A DNA stretch of 64,000 bases. Source: Vibrio fluminensis (GTDB lineage: Bacteria > Pseudomonadota > Gammaproteobacteria > Enterobacterales > Vibrionaceae). Positions 43,562 through 53,454 of this stretch are shown here, in pieces (within the stretch, counting starts at the first letter, position 1; each line of letters begins with the position of its first letter). The stretch covers positions 62,001 through 126,000 of the forward strand of contig NZ_JADILO010000002.1 in assembly GCF_015278125.1 (NCBI RefSeq), in the 5' to 3' direction. The notes under the pieces were generated by a model. That model worked only from the letters and a program-made list of their open reading frames with translations. It was not told the origin of the DNA and did not search any database. The position numbers and the translations under genes were made by a program.

Positions 43562-43888
43562 CTAAACGCTGATGAGTAATTGGTAGTTACTCCAACAGCG
43601 AGCGCGGATACTATCACTCTATACCATCAAGAGCAATACCTTTCCCTAGTTACAGCCTAGTTTGTAAGCGATAAAAGGCACTTATTTCACAAGTGGTTAT
43701 ATTATCTTCATTCCTACCGTTTTGCTGGTGAAAAACACATCATTTTCTTCTACACGACTCTGTAATTTGATTAAGCAATACAAAGTACTGCAAACATGAA
43801 CCGTATCTGAACGAATAACTCACGATGGGTTAAGTTAGGTATCGATATGCTAGTCCCATAATCAGCCATCACTAAGAGGAAAAATAAG

Positions 43889-44617
43889 ATGGGACCAGTA
43901 AGTATTGTAGTGATTACCCTAAATGAAGAAAAGCGTATTGGCCGTTTGTTAAACGACTTAAGCAATCAGACTCATCAAGAGTTTGAAGTGATCCTTGTGG
44001 ATTCAAATAGTGAAGACAACACACGCCAAGTTGCCGCAGCGTTTGAAGCTTCATTACCAAAACTGACGATCCATAGAATGGATACACGCGGCGTGAGTTT
44101 AGGTCGTAATACAGGGGCTGCGATGGCGCAATATGAACGTATTTTATTTCTAGATGCCGATGTGCGCCTTGATGGTAACTTTCTCGCCAATGCGATTAGT
44201 CAGCTAGAAGATCAGCAACTAGAAGTCGCTGGTGTATATATGGGGGCGAAAAACCTACCTTTAGTACATAAGTTGGGTTACGGCTTGTTTAACTTAGGTT
44301 TATTTGTCACTCAATACACTTTTCCAACGGCGGTAGGGGCGTGCATCTTTTCAACTAAGCGTGTCCATAACGAAATTGGCGGTTTCGATTTGGCGATTAC
44401 GCTGTGTGAAGATTGTGATTACGTGAAACGTGCGAGTAAGACTTGGCGTTTCCGCTTTTTAAAACTGACTTTCGGATTTGATCCTCGTCGTTTAGACCAA
44501 GATGGTATTTTTAAGATGGGGGCAACCTATTTAAAAGCGAATGTACGTCGCTTCTTCTTTGGTGAGATGCGCAATAACGAAATGGAGTACAAATTCGGCC
44601 ATTACAAAGAGCAATAA
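43889..44617 (+). CDS. Glycosyltransferase family 2 protein
   Basis: The 242-residue GT-A fold enzyme has the nucleotide-sugar-binding start VSIVVITLNEEKRIGRLL, the VDSNSEDNT loop and the DxD metal motif in LFLDADV. CEDCDYVKRASK is the acceptor-side acidic region. It is likely cytosolic or peripheral, and sugar and acceptor are unknown. It precedes the DedA-LssY gene by 18 bp, so a role with lipid-linked sugars at the membrane is plausible. Confidence 0.88.
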   Translation: MGPVSIVVITLNEEKRIGRLLNDLSNQTHQEFEVILVDSNSEDNTRQVAAAFEASLPKLTIHRMDTRGVSLGRNTGAAMAQYERILFLDADVRLDGNFLANAISQLEDQQLEVAGVYMGAKNLPLVHKLGYGLFNLGLFVTQYTFPTAVGACIFSTKRVHNEIGGFDLAITLCEDCDYVKRASKTWRFRFLKLTFGFDPRRLDQDGIFKMGATYLKANVRRFFFGEMRNNEMEYKFGHYKEQ

Positions 44618-44635
44618 TCGTTGTAGGGGCAGCAA

Positions 44636-45907
44636 ATGTTTGATGGGATGAGTTTGTTTATAGGGGCATTGCTTGATGCCCTTATTGGTCCGAATTTATT
44701 TGTACCAGGTGAGCCATTTTTGCTCGCTGCGGGTTATCAACTTCATCAAGGGATATGGATTGGTGTTATCGCGGTGCTGTTCGGTGGCTTTATTGGCGAT
44801 CATGTTAGCTATTGGATAGGGCGTTATGTCGGTTTACCGGCTCAGAAAAAGTTGGTTAAGTGGCAGCCGAAAACCCGACGCCCGATCGCCCGTTGTCGTC
44901 ATTTGATGGGCAAGAAAGGTAACTATGTGTTGGCGTTTGCGCGTTTACTGGGTCCGGTGGCTTGGGTGGTGCCATTTATTGCGGGTACAAATAAGATTTC
45001 TTGGTCGCGCTTTACTCTTTTTAGCACTATTGGCTTGATACTTGGTGTTGGCCAATTTGTTATGTGGGGGTATTTATTGGCTTATGGTATCGATCAATTT
45101 CCGTTGCTGAATCAAGTGAAGCTCGTATTGGTTGAGCATCAGTACACTCTATTAGCGATCACAGTAAGCGCGATATTTCTCTATTTAGGGCACAAGCTGC
45201 GCTGGCGTTTATTGTTTACTAAGTTCAGCGGGGTGTTCTTCGCCTTAATGTTGTGGGCGAACTATAGTCACTTTTTCCTTTTTGCAGATGACTTCGCAAA
45301 GAAAGCGCCGGAAAGTGATAACGCAACGGTGGTTGAATTGACAGATCTTGCTTACAAAGTGTATCCGGGAATCTCTAACATTTATGACGCACAGGCGATG
45401 AACGTGATGTTTATTGGCGAAAACCCTAGAGACTTGATGTTGCAATTAGGCTGGATTGAAAACCAAACGTTTTCACGTAACGAGATAGAGCTCAAAGATT
45501 ACATTCGTCTGTTGCAAGACAAAACACCACCAGTCTCCGATCTGTTTTGGAATAATCAGCCGCAAGAGATGGCATTTCAGTTACCGGGCGATTTAATGCG
45601 TCGCAGTCACATTCGCTGGTGGCAAGCGGGATTGGATTCAAGTTCTCAGCAAACCGTTTGGCTTGGGGCATTAAGTTACGATGATGGTCTACAACTGACA
45701 CCATATTCAGGAATTGTCACCGTATTACATAGTGTTGACCCGAATGTAGACCAAGAACGCGATAATCTGGCGCAACAAGTGAGTGAGCAATTCGTTAATC
45801 ATCAAATAGAATTTGCGGCATTAAGTGAACCAGTTGCATTAGATGATGATCATGAATATTACACCGATGGTCGCATCTTGGTGATTCGAGATAGCTTAGC
45901 CCTTTAG
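44636..45907 (+). CDS. DedA-family membrane protein fused to an LssY C-terminal domain
   Basis: The 423-residue protein has an N-terminal DedA/VTT domain (about 1-200) with FVPGEPFLLAAGY, the ARLLGPVAWVVPFIAG loop and several membrane helices, then a soluble LssY_C-type domain (about 220-423, NVMFIGENPRDLMLQLGWIE). DedA proteins flip undecaprenyl phosphate or phospholipids; the LssY part is poorly understood. The PAP2 phosphatase domain that often lies between them is absent. It is cotranscribed with the glycosyltransferase. Confidence 0.88.
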   Translation: MFDGMSLFIGALLDALIGPNLFVPGEPFLLAAGYQLHQGIWIGVIAVLFGGFIGDHVSYWIGRYVGLPAQKKLVKWQPKTRRPIARCRHLMGKKGNYVLAFARLLGPVAWVVPFIAGTNKISWSRFTLFSTIGLILGVGQFVMWGYLLAYGIDQFPLLNQVKLVLVEHQYTLLAITVSAIFLYLGHKLRWRLLFTKFSGVFFALMLWANYSHFFLFADDFAKKAPESDNATVVELTDLAYKVYPGISNIYDAQAMNVMFIGENPRDLMLQLGWIENQTFSRNEIELKDYIRLLQDKTPPVSDLFWNNQPQEMAFQLPGDLMRRSHIRWWQAGLDSSSQQTVWLGALSYDDGLQLTPYSGIVTVLHSVDPNVDQERDNLAQQVSEQFVNHQIEFAALSEPVALDDDHEYYTDGRILVIRDSLAL

Positions 45908-45919
45908 CAAGGATTTATT

Positions 45920-46020
45920 GATGTCTGTCCTCACAAGCTTGTTTTTGTTTGTAATGGTGTCTGTCCTTACAAGCTTGGTCTAATTGTGTCTGTCCCTCTA
46001 AGCTTGTCAAAATAAGCTTA
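45920..46020 (+). repeat. Triple array of the TGTCTGTCC repeat
   Basis: Three units follow in the same direction: GATGTCTGTCCTCACAAGCT (45920), GGTGTCTGTCCTTACAAGCT (45956) and TGTGTCTGTCCCTCTAAGCT (45985), with ~30-36 bp periods, ending in TTGTCAAAATAAGCTTAGAG. They fill the gap between two convergent genes and match the repeats beside the RAYT gene 13 kb away. Confidence 0.75.
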
Positions 46021-46058
46021 GAGCGGTTTTTGTATACCAGATAATGGGGTGATCACAC

Positions 46059-46946
46059 TCAGTCGAATTGAGAACGAAAATCTGAAGGGGTCATTCCCTT
46101 TAACGACTTAAATTGGCGATTAAAATTTGAGATGTTATTAAAGCCCGCTTGCTCGGCAATACTAGCGACAGATAGCGGGGTATTAACTAGCATCTCGCAG
46201 GCTTTGCCAATGCGAAAACGTTTGAGGTGTTCTGAAAAGCTTTCGACAAAATGGCGCTCAAATAATCGATAAGCGGAGCTTTCGCTGATATGAAGCGTTT
46301 GGCAAAGATCATCAATTTTAATTGGCCGAGCGTAGTTTTGCTCGATAAATTGACGAGCCATTTCCACACGCCGAGTTGATTCATCATCCAGATTAGCATT
46401 ATGTAATCCGTAGGCATGCAGTGATAATTTACTTGAAGATTCGTCATCCGCTAATGCACAGAGAGCTTGTAGGACTCTAAGCAATTGGTGATGCGGTTCA
46501 TAGTGTTCGATATTTCTTAGCTGCTGATGGATGTACTCAGCAGTTTCATGGCTAAATTGTAATCCGTAAGAGGCGCGTTTAAGTAATCGACTTAGGTTTT
46601 TCAATTCAGGAAAGTTTTCTATCAGTGATTCAACCCATTGATGACGGAACCAAAAGATCAATGAATGGTGACCGCGCTCAGCATCACCATCTATATTACC
46701 TATCAACATATGGGGTAAACCAGGCCCATAAAGGAGTAAACTGTTGTGGTTTATTTCACCTATCCCATCACCAGCGAAGTAGCGACCTTTAAATACGCCG
46801 TTTTGATCTCGGTAGAGTACTAATTCATACTCGGAATGGTAGTGCCATGAGCAGGTGAACTCTTCTTTCTTAACCCGGCAATGATACTCTTTGACCATCC
46901 AGTTAAAGTTATTTTCATTGAGTACATTTTCAATGGTTGGTTTCAT
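46059..46946 (-). CDS. AraC-family transcriptional regulator
   Basis: The 295-residue regulator has an N-terminal cupin-like sensor (FTCSWHYHSEYELVLYRD, LLLYGPGLPHML) and a C-terminal AraC double helix-turn-helix (PIKIDDLCQTLHISESSAYR, LSVASIAEQAGFNNISNF). ATG 46946 has an AAGGAGG ribosome binding site; a longer form from 46976 is less likely. It is divergent from the sugar exporter gene at 47183 and probably controls it. Confidence 0.93.
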   Translation of the reverse strand: MKPTIENVLNENNFNWMVKEYHCRVKKEEFTCSWHYHSEYELVLYRDQNGVFKGRYFAGDGIGEINHNSLLLYGPGLPHMLIGNIDGDAERGHHSLIFWFRHQWVESLIENFPELKNLSRLLKRASYGLQFSHETAEYIHQQLRNIEHYEPHHQLLRVLQALCALADDESSSKLSLHAYGLHNANLDDESTRRVEMARQFIEQNYARPIKIDDLCQTLHISESSAYRLFERHFVESFSEHLKRFRIGKACEMLVNTPLSVASIAEQAGFNNISNFNRQFKSLKGMTPSDFRSQFD

Positions 46947-47182
46947 CCCTGCCTCCTTAATATGAACAAAAATCACCCTATCTAGTTTGTTCTATTCAGT
47001 CAATATATTGAGTTGATATGAGTGAAAAGTATCACTTGTTGGCGGATAGTCATTACTAGGTTATTGAAAATTATTATTAAACTGCTTGCGTTGTGTAGCA
47101 CTGAACTCCGAAGTGGATTGGGTGCAGATTGTATGCGCGGTGAAGGGAAACTGAGCAGCAAAATACGGGTTAGGAGAGTTTT

Positions 47183-48373
47183 ATGTTCAAGACAAAAGAG
47201 GCACTGATCTTCCTATTGATGGCTTTTGCCACAGGAATTAGTGGTTCGTTTTTTTACCCACTTTCAAGTTTATTTATTATTGAAGCTTTGGGTGCCAGTC
47301 CGGCTATGTTGAGCGTCTATATGATCTTGTCGATTGTATCGTCGGTTGCGGTTTCGCAACTCATTGCTGCAAAGTCAGATAATGGTTGGAATCGCAAAAA
47401 CATTTTGTTGTTTGCGCTGAGTTGTTACCTCATCACGGTAGTTGGTTTTAGCTTCATTCGGGACTATTACTGGGCAGTAGCATTTTCAATGATATTTGGC
47501 GCACTAAGTGGTGCTGGGTTTGGTCAACTATTCGCATTAGGCCGTGAATATGCTGATGAGCACATTGAGGACAGTACGACCTTTTTATCGGTGATGCGTG
47601 CCGGTATCGCTATTGCTTGGGTTATTGGGCCGCCAATTGCCTTTATCTTGAAAGGTTCGTTTGGGTTTAGCGCATCGTTTTTAGCCGCTGGTGGTGCAAC
47701 CTTAATTTCAGTGCTGCTTGGACTGCGTTATTTGCCTAATAGCGTGATCAAAAATGAGGAAAAAGAGCAAGATAAAAAGCAAGGACCAGTTGGCTTTATC
47801 GTTGCTCTATTCTGTGTCGCTCTAGTTTTTATGTTCAGCGCCAATAACCTCTATGTGATCACTATGCCGCTTTATCTTTCGCAAGAGCTTAAAGTTGCTG
47901 CCAGTTGGGTCGGCTATATGTTTGGTATGGCAGCTTTGTGTGAAATTCCATTTATGCTTAAAGCGGGTCGTCTAGCGGCGCGTTTCGGTACGATGAAGTT
48001 ACTCGCTTTATCTCTGGTTTGTGGCTGTCTGTTCTTTGTCGCAATGTTGAACGTGACCGCGTTTTGGCAATTGCTCGGTATTCAGATTCTTAATGGTGTC
48101 TTTATTGGTTTGACCGCAACGCTGGGCATGGTTGCCTTACAAGATATGATGCGCGATAGGCTAGGTACCGCTTCAACGTTATTTTCAAGCTTGCTACAAA
48201 TATCAATGTTGATATCAAGCCTGAGCATTGGCTTTGTCGGTGAGATGTACAGTTACTACGCGGCATTTTATGTTTCATTGACTCTAGCTGTTAGTTCTCT
48301 GGTTTTGATTACCTACTTTGTGGTGAAAGAGAACCGAGAAAACCAAGCAGATTTGGTTGAGCAGGCAAGTTAA
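47183..48373 (+). CDS. Sugar efflux transporter of the SetA/SetB family (MFS)
   Basis: The 396-residue protein has 12 predicted membrane helices and the SetA/B-like features GREYADEH, RAGIAIAWVIGPPIAFIL and the LFALGRE loop. Set transporters export sugars or glycosides in response to sugar-phosphate stress. The divergent AraC regulator and the GGAG-containing ribosome binding site indicate a separate regulated unit; a long terminator follows. Confidence 0.88.
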   Translation: MFKTKEALIFLLMAFATGISGSFFYPLSSLFIIEALGASPAMLSVYMILSIVSSVAVSQLIAAKSDNGWNRKNILLFALSCYLITVVGFSFIRDYYWAVAFSMIFGALSGAGFGQLFALGREYADEHIEDSTTFLSVMRAGIAIAWVIGPPIAFILKGSFGFSASFLAAGGATLISVLLGLRYLPNSVIKNEEKEQDKKQGPVGFIVALFCVALVFMFSANNLYVITMPLYLSQELKVAASWVGYMFGMAALCEIPFMLKAGRLAARFGTMKLLALSLVCGCLFFVAMLNVTAFWQLLGIQILNGVFIGLTATLGMVALQDMMRDRLGTASTLFSSLLQISMLISSLSIGFVGEMYSYYAAFYVSLTLAVSSLVLITYFVVKENRENQADLVEQAS

Positions 48374-48439
48374 CTAACGGACTCAGCTCAGTTAGGGAAT
48401 GCTAGAAAGATAAGATTGACTCGTAAATAGGCAAGCAAT

Positions 48440-48484
48440 GGGTAATAAGGGGCAAGTGAGTGGCCGCCCCTTATTACCCTTTTA
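48440..48484. terminator. Long bidirectional terminator hairpin
   Basis: GGGTAATAAGGGGC and GCCCCTTATTACCC form a perfect 14-bp stem with a 12-nt loop, followed by TTTTA, 67 bp after the exporter gene. Confidence 0.85.
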
Positions 48485-48984
48485 CTATACTCCGCATGGG
48501 TTCTTTCACTCAAAACGGGTCAGAAATGAGCCACTATATTCATAATTCTTTGCTTAACCCCCATAGTTAATTGACCTAATTAAGTGGTCATTTTTAGCAA
48601 CCATTATAAGAACTCCCACAAACAAACAAAGCCAATGCATATCCTTACGCAGCTGGGTTTGCGAGCCGAGAGAATCCTATCGAATTTGTTCTTTAACCCT
48701 ATGTGTGATGTGGAATTATCGCGATATATCATGCTTAATTTTTCTCAAACTATACGTTGCATGATATGCAAGTTTGCGTGTTAAAACGTGCTTCAATTCA
48801 CGCTTATGGGGTTCGGTTTTGTTCAAGATCATCAAATATAGTCCGTTGCATTACAAAATGTTGCATATTAATGTTAGTTTTGTGGTGGGGAATGTTACGT
48901 TCCTAGTGGCGGTTTTATCTCTTGGCGTAAACACGGTAACGAGGAAGGCATAACTTCAACAGCATAACGAAAGAGTGTATTTTT
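48485..48984. other. 500-bp AT-rich intergenic stretch
   Basis: No gene with a credible ribosome binding site is seen. A 6-3-6 inverted repeat TTGCAT-GAT-ATGCAA lies at about 48757-48771. The long leader before the hybrid kinase gene suggests a regulated promoter. Confidence 0.35.
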
Positions 48985-51144
48985 ATGACTAACTCTATCT
49001 ATGATCCTCTGCCTGATGGCGTGATAAATATTAATGATGACGGTGTAATTCGCGATATAAATCACGCAGCATGTTCGGCTCCTATCTGGAGAGAACCACC
49101 TGCTGTTGGAGCAAAGTTTACAGATTGTTTACCGCTTGCTGAAATTGAGTCTTGGTTATGCGAGAAACACAGTGAACCTCACCTTTGGCAAGACATTTCG
49201 GGTGAATTTTGGCAATTAAAATGCATTGCTCAAGGTTCTCGAAAACTGCTTTTGTTAACCAATCAAACTGAATTAGTTAATCTACAGTCGCGGGTTGAAC
49301 GGTTAGAACATGATATCGAGCGCTTAGATTTTGCTGCTCAAGGCGCCAATTTAGGTATTTGGGACTTTAATCCTTCGGAAGGGAAGATTATTGGCAACCG
49401 AACCTGGGCGACGCAAAAGAAGCTCGATACCGCTGAAGTGTTCGTCGATAGCCACCTGTTTTCGGAAATAGTCAACGGTATTGAAAAATGGGCGACATTG
49501 GTTCATCCCGATGATATCGATGCAACAACCCAGAAAATTTCAGACCATCTAGAAGGTAAAACAGATTTATACCATGCTGAGTTTCGAGTGAAATGTGGCG
49601 ATGGCAGTTGGAAATGGATTCTTGATCAGGGAAAGGTATTTGAGCGTGATGAACTGGGCGCCCCTATACGTATGAATGGTATCCATGTTGATGTCGATAA
49701 GCTGAAAGCTCTTCAACATAAACTATCTAAGACGAAAGAGAAAGCAGAGGTCGCCAATCGCGCTAAATCCATATTCTTAGCCAATATGAGCCATGAACTT
49801 CGCACTCCTCTGAATGCCATATTAGGCTATTCGCAGTTGATGAAAACGGAACCTAATTTACCGATTAAGCACAAAGAATATTTAGATATTATTAATCGCT
49901 CAGGTGAACACCTTTTAGCGCTCATTAATAATGTGCTCGATATGTCTAAAATTGATGCGGGTTATAATGTCGTTGAACTGAAGTGGTTCAATTTGCGTGA
50001 GATGGTCGAAGAAGTGATCGATTTGATGCAAATGAAAGCGAGTCAAAAGCAACTTAACTTTCAGTCAGCCATTGATGAAAGTGTCCCTAGTTATGTAAAA
50101 GGCGATGCGGTAAAAACTCGACAAATATTAATTAACCTGCTTGGTAATGCGATTAAGTTCACCACGATTGGTAGCGTACAGTTAACCGTTAACTCAATAC
50201 CATCTAGCGAAGGGAATAGTCAGGTTAACTTTGAGATAATCGATAGTGGTATCGGAATTGCTAACGAAGATCTTGAGCGTATTTTTACCCCGTTTGAGCA
50301 GGTAGCGTCGCTGTCCACACAAAATGGTACAGGACTTGGCCTAAGTATTAGTAAACAGTTTGTGGATCTCATGGGGGGAAAGCTTGAAGTGTCGAGCACA
50401 CTTAATCAAGGCACAACCTTTAGTTTCTACCTTGAGCTATTGTCATCAGACTGGATAGAACAACCTATTTCGCCTATCAGTCAGCAAATTAAAGGACTGA
50501 GTGAAAAAAGTTGGGTACCTAAGATCCTGATCGCCGAGGACCAAACAGATAATCAGGCATTATTGAGTACACTTTTAACCGAGGCGGGCTTTAAAGTTAA
50601 AATTGCCCAAGATGGTGAAGAGGCCGTCGCGCTATTTCAGCATTGGCAGCCAGATTTCATCTGGATGGATCGCCGTATGCCAAAAATGGATGGTCTAGCT
50701 GCAACTCAAGCGATACGCCGCTTACCTAATGGTGGCGATGTCATAATAGTCGCACTGACAGCCAGCGTGTTTAATGATGAAATTGAACAGATGCTCAAAG
50801 CAGGAATGAATGACTTTGCGCGTAAGCCTTATCAAGCTCAAGCACTGTTTATTTTGATGCAAAAGCATTTAGATATCGAATACGATTATTTGCAGGAGAT
50901 TAAGTCACCGGAGAATCTGGGAGTATTGTTATCGAGTGAGATTGAGCAAGTTTGTGACTTAACATCCGCCAAGGAAATTTTAGACGCGGTGGCACTCGGT
51001 GACCAGCAGCGACTGATAGAACTGTTTAGGACATATACGATATTCGATAATGTACGTTCAGAATTGTTGGGGTTAGCAGAGTCGTATCAGTTTGATGAGC
51101 TTTATGAGTTGTTTAGCTTTGCTGAAGAATCAAATAGTGCCTAG
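48985..51144 (+). CDS. Hybrid sensor histidine kinase (PAS-HisKA-HATPase-REC)
   Basis: The 719-residue cytosolic kinase has an N-terminal PAS-like part (1-95), a short coiled coil (LVNLQSRVERLEHDIERLD), a PAS_3-type domain (about 118-238, WKWILDQGKVFERDELGAPI), HisKA with H270 (MSHELRTPLNA), HATPase_c (GTGLGLSISKQFV) and a receiver domain with D562 (WMDRRMPKMDG). There are no membrane helices, so the signal is internal. The gene lies 20 bp before a REC-GGDEF gene, its likely partner. Confidence 0.93.
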   Translation: MTNSIYDPLPDGVININDDGVIRDINHAACSAPIWREPPAVGAKFTDCLPLAEIESWLCEKHSEPHLWQDISGEFWQLKCIAQGSRKLLLLTNQTELVNLQSRVERLEHDIERLDFAAQGANLGIWDFNPSEGKIIGNRTWATQKKLDTAEVFVDSHLFSEIVNGIEKWATLVHPDDIDATTQKISDHLEGKTDLYHAEFRVKCGDGSWKWILDQGKVFERDELGAPIRMNGIHVDVDKLKALQHKLSKTKEKAEVANRAKSIFLANMSHELRTPLNAILGYSQLMKTEPNLPIKHKEYLDIINRSGEHLLALINNVLDMSKIDAGYNVVELKWFNLREMVEEVIDLMQMKASQKQLNFQSAIDESVPSYVKGDAVKTRQILINLLGNAIKFTTIGSVQLTVNSIPSSEGNSQVNFEIIDSGIGIANEDLERIFTPFEQVASLSTQNGTGLGLSISKQFVDLMGGKLEVSSTLNQGTTFSFYLELLSSDWIEQPISPISQQIKGLSEKSWVPKILIAEDQTDNQALLSTLLTEAGFKVKIAQDGEEAVALFQHWQPDFIWMDRRMPKMDGLAATQAIRRLPNGGDVIIVALTASVFNDEIEQMLKAGMNDFARKPYQAQALFILMQKHLDIEYDYLQEIKSPENLGVLLSSEIEQVCDLTSAKEILDAVALGDQQRLIELFRTYTIFDNVRSELLGLAESYQFDELYELFSFAEESNSA

Positions 51145-51164
51145 AAAATAAGGAGAGATTACTT

Positions 51165-52067
51165 ATGCCTTATGAAGACGCAAAAATTGAAATCTTGGTC
51201 GTCGATGATACGATTGAAAATATAAAACTTTTAGACAATTTACTAAGTTCAGAAGGTTATCAGGTTACTGGCGCGCCAAGTGGAAGTGCTGCTTTACGTA
51301 TCTGTCAGCATAAAAATATCGATCTAATTTTGCTCGATATTATGATGCCAAAAATGGACGGCTACGAAGTCTGTTCACAACTGAAATCCAGTCGTAGAAC
51401 CCAAGATATCCCCATTATTTTCCTAAGTGCTCTAGATAGTACGCAAGATAAAGTGAGAGCTTTTCAGGTCGGTGGCGTTGATTACATTCAAAAGCCATTT
51501 GAGGCACTAGAGGTTTTAGCAAGAGTTAAGAACCATACGGATATATTACTCTTGCAACGTAAACTGATTAAGCGAAACAAAGAGCTGAAGAAACTTGCAG
51601 ATACCGATGGGCTCACTGGATTACTTAATCGTCGTCGCATGACGGAGCTTTTAGAGCAGCAATCAAACTATTGCGTCATTCTATTTGATCTCGATAACTT
51701 CAAATATATCAATGATAAATATGGTCATCAGCGCGGTGACGAAGAGTTGATCGAATTCGCTACTTTGACAGAAGAAATTGTTGCCAACAAAGGGCATATA
51801 TCTCGTTGGGGTGGGGAAGAATTTTTGGTGTTGTTACCCGAATGTGACTTGGATGAGGCAAAAACGGTTGCTCAGTCACTGCAAAAGACCTTTTCTGGTT
51901 CAGATCAAGTTTGCTCTACGGCAAGCTTTGGTGTGGTTGATAATCAATGTGCGAACAGTTTTTCCTCAGTTGTTCGAGCCGCTGATACCGCGATGTATCA
52001 AGGCAAAAATAACGGGAAAAATCAGGTTGTTATTTGGCAACCTAAACACCAGCAAGTTTGCGATTAA
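51165..52067 (+). CDS. Response regulator with diguanylate cyclase output (REC-GGDEF)
   Basis: The 300-residue protein has a receiver domain with D58 (LILLDIMMPKMDG) and K109-type region DYIQKPFE, a linker helix, and a GGDEF domain with the active motif RWGGEEF (about 215-220). No RxxD inhibitory site is visible five residues upstream. It should make c-di-GMP when phosphorylated, probably by the preceding hybrid kinase. Confidence 0.94.
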   Translation: MPYEDAKIEILVVDDTIENIKLLDNLLSSEGYQVTGAPSGSAALRICQHKNIDLILLDIMMPKMDGYEVCSQLKSSRRTQDIPIIFLSALDSTQDKVRAFQVGGVDYIQKPFEALEVLARVKNHTDILLLQRKLIKRNKELKKLADTDGLTGLLNRRRMTELLEQQSNYCVILFDLDNFKYINDKYGHQRGDEELIEFATLTEEIVANKGHISRWGGEEFLVLLPECDLDEAKTVAQSLQKTFSGSDQVCSTASFGVVDNQCANSFSSVVRAADTAMYQGKNNGKNQVVIWQPKHQQVCD

Positions 52068-52071
52068 GCTA

Positions 52072-52101
52072 GGCTCAACCAGGAACAAATACGGTTGAGC
52101 C
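52072..52101. terminator. Hairpin between convergent genes
   Basis: GGCTCAACC and GGTTGAGCC form a 9-bp stem with a 12-nt loop between the REC-GGDEF gene and the convergent carS gene. No T run follows, so terminator strength is uncertain. Confidence 0.55.
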
Positions 52102-52113
52102 CAATGTCATACA

Positions 52114-53454
52114 TTAATGGCTCGTTTTCATAGCCAACATCGCTTTTAGGCCGCCCATCGAACTTTTGCCCAGCTCGAGTGTTCCGCGATAGCTGTGCGC
52201 CATCTCATTAACTATGTTTAGGCCAAGTCCTGTACCAGGTGTTGTTTCGTCTAATCGAACTCCACGCTTGATTACATTGTCAAACTGCTCATCGGGAATG
52301 CCAGGGCCATCATCTTCAATAATGATATTGACGGTATTGGCATCAACAGACTCAGCGTAAACACGAATGATGCTATTTGCCCATTTATAACCATTTTCGA
52401 GTAGATTACCCACCATTTCATCAAGATCGGTCTGTTCGACAGAAACCTCGAGTTCTGAATCTATTTCATTGATTAGCGTCACGTCACGCTCAGCGTAAAC
52501 CTTATCAAATGCCATTGAGATCGCATCAATACGTTCGGCAGGTGAGGCTTTCACTGACAGTATGTTCATTGAACCTGCCATACGCGCACGGCCTAAGTGA
52601 TAATCAATTTGCCCCTGAATTTGATCAACGGGTTCGCGTAGCGGCGCTTGTTTATCTTGCGGCAGATGCTGAATCTCGTTTTTTAGCACTGAAAGTGGCG
52701 TTTTTAATGCGTGCGATAGATTACCGGCATGGTGGCGAGCGCGCTCCAACAACTCCTGATAGTGGAACAGTAGGGCATTTAAGTCGGAAACCACGGGCGC
52801 GATATCACGAGGGTAGTCATCGCCTAATGCCGTGCGTTGACCTTGGCGTAGTTGGCTTAACTCACGGTGCATTTTTGTAAGCGGGCTTAAAGACCAGGCG
52901 ATTTGCAAAAAGATCACCGCTAACACGCCAAAATAGAGCAAGGCAAGAATGATCCACAATTCACCCATTAGGGCTGCGACTGTATCTTCAATAGGCTGCT
53001 CATCGATACCGATCAAAATTGAAATCGGCTTGTTGTACTCAGGGAAGTAGAGCGAGTTTTCGATATAGATCAGTGGCTCTTCTCTGGCGCCAAAAGCCTG
53101 CGCTTTCTTCTTGTTGAAATCGATGGTGCGATCCCACAAAGAACGCGAGCGAATTTGGTTATCGTCAGTAGAGGCCGACCAATATAAACCGCTGTAAGGC
53201 TGGTTAAATCGAGGGTCAGAAAGTTGAGTCGAAAGTGTTAGTTGACCGTTTTTGTCTACCTCAAGGTTCGCCGTTATTTCATCCATGTAGATGGAGAGTT
53301 GTGATTTAGTGTCCGCGACCATGTAGTTATAGACTTGGCTTGGAACGGTCACTCCGGCGGCAATGATCATTGCAGTCAGCCAGACAACAGCCGCCAGTAC
53401 TAGGCGGCTTTTTAAGCTAAGCTGTTTGATTAAAGACAGCTTTTTACTCGGCAT
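52114..53454 (-). CDS. carS: Sensor histidine kinase, CarS/VprB-like
   Basis: The 446-residue inner-membrane kinase has two helices (about 17-36 and 165-186) around a periplasmic sensor of the PhoQ type, a HisKA with H248 (LSHALKTPL) and an HATPase domain (EDDGPGIPDEQF, GTGLGLNIV). The Vibrio cholerae pair CarRS/VprAB controls lipid A modification and biofilm genes in response to calcium, acid or antimicrobial peptides. The gene overlaps carR by 11 nt. Name assigned by similarity and context only. Confidence 0.78.
   Translation of the reverse strand: MPSKKLSLIKQLSLKSRLVLAAVVWLTAMIIAAGVTVPSQVYNYMVADTKSQLSIYMDEITANLEVDKNGQLTLSTQLSDPRFNQPYSGLYWSASTDDNQIRSRSLWDRTIDFNKKKAQAFGAREEPLIYIENSLYFPEYNKPISILIGIDEQPIEDTVAALMGELWIILALLYFGVLAVIFLQIAWSLSPLTKMHRELSQLRQGQRTALGDDYPRDIAPVVSDLNALLFHYQELLERARHHAGNLSHALKTPLSVLKNEIQHLPQDKQAPLREPVDQIQGQIDYHLGRARMAGSMNILSVKASPAERIDAISMAFDKVYAERDVTLINEIDSELEVSVEQTDLDEMVGNLLENGYKWANSIIRVYAESVDANTVNIIIEDDGPGIPDEQFDNVIKRGVRLDETTPGTGLGLNIVNEMAHSYRGTLELGKSSMGGLKAMLAMKTSH

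Noticed and set aside
48584..48784. 66-residue open reading frame in the long intergenic stretch
   Set aside because: No ribosome binding site, irregular composition and no recognisable pattern.
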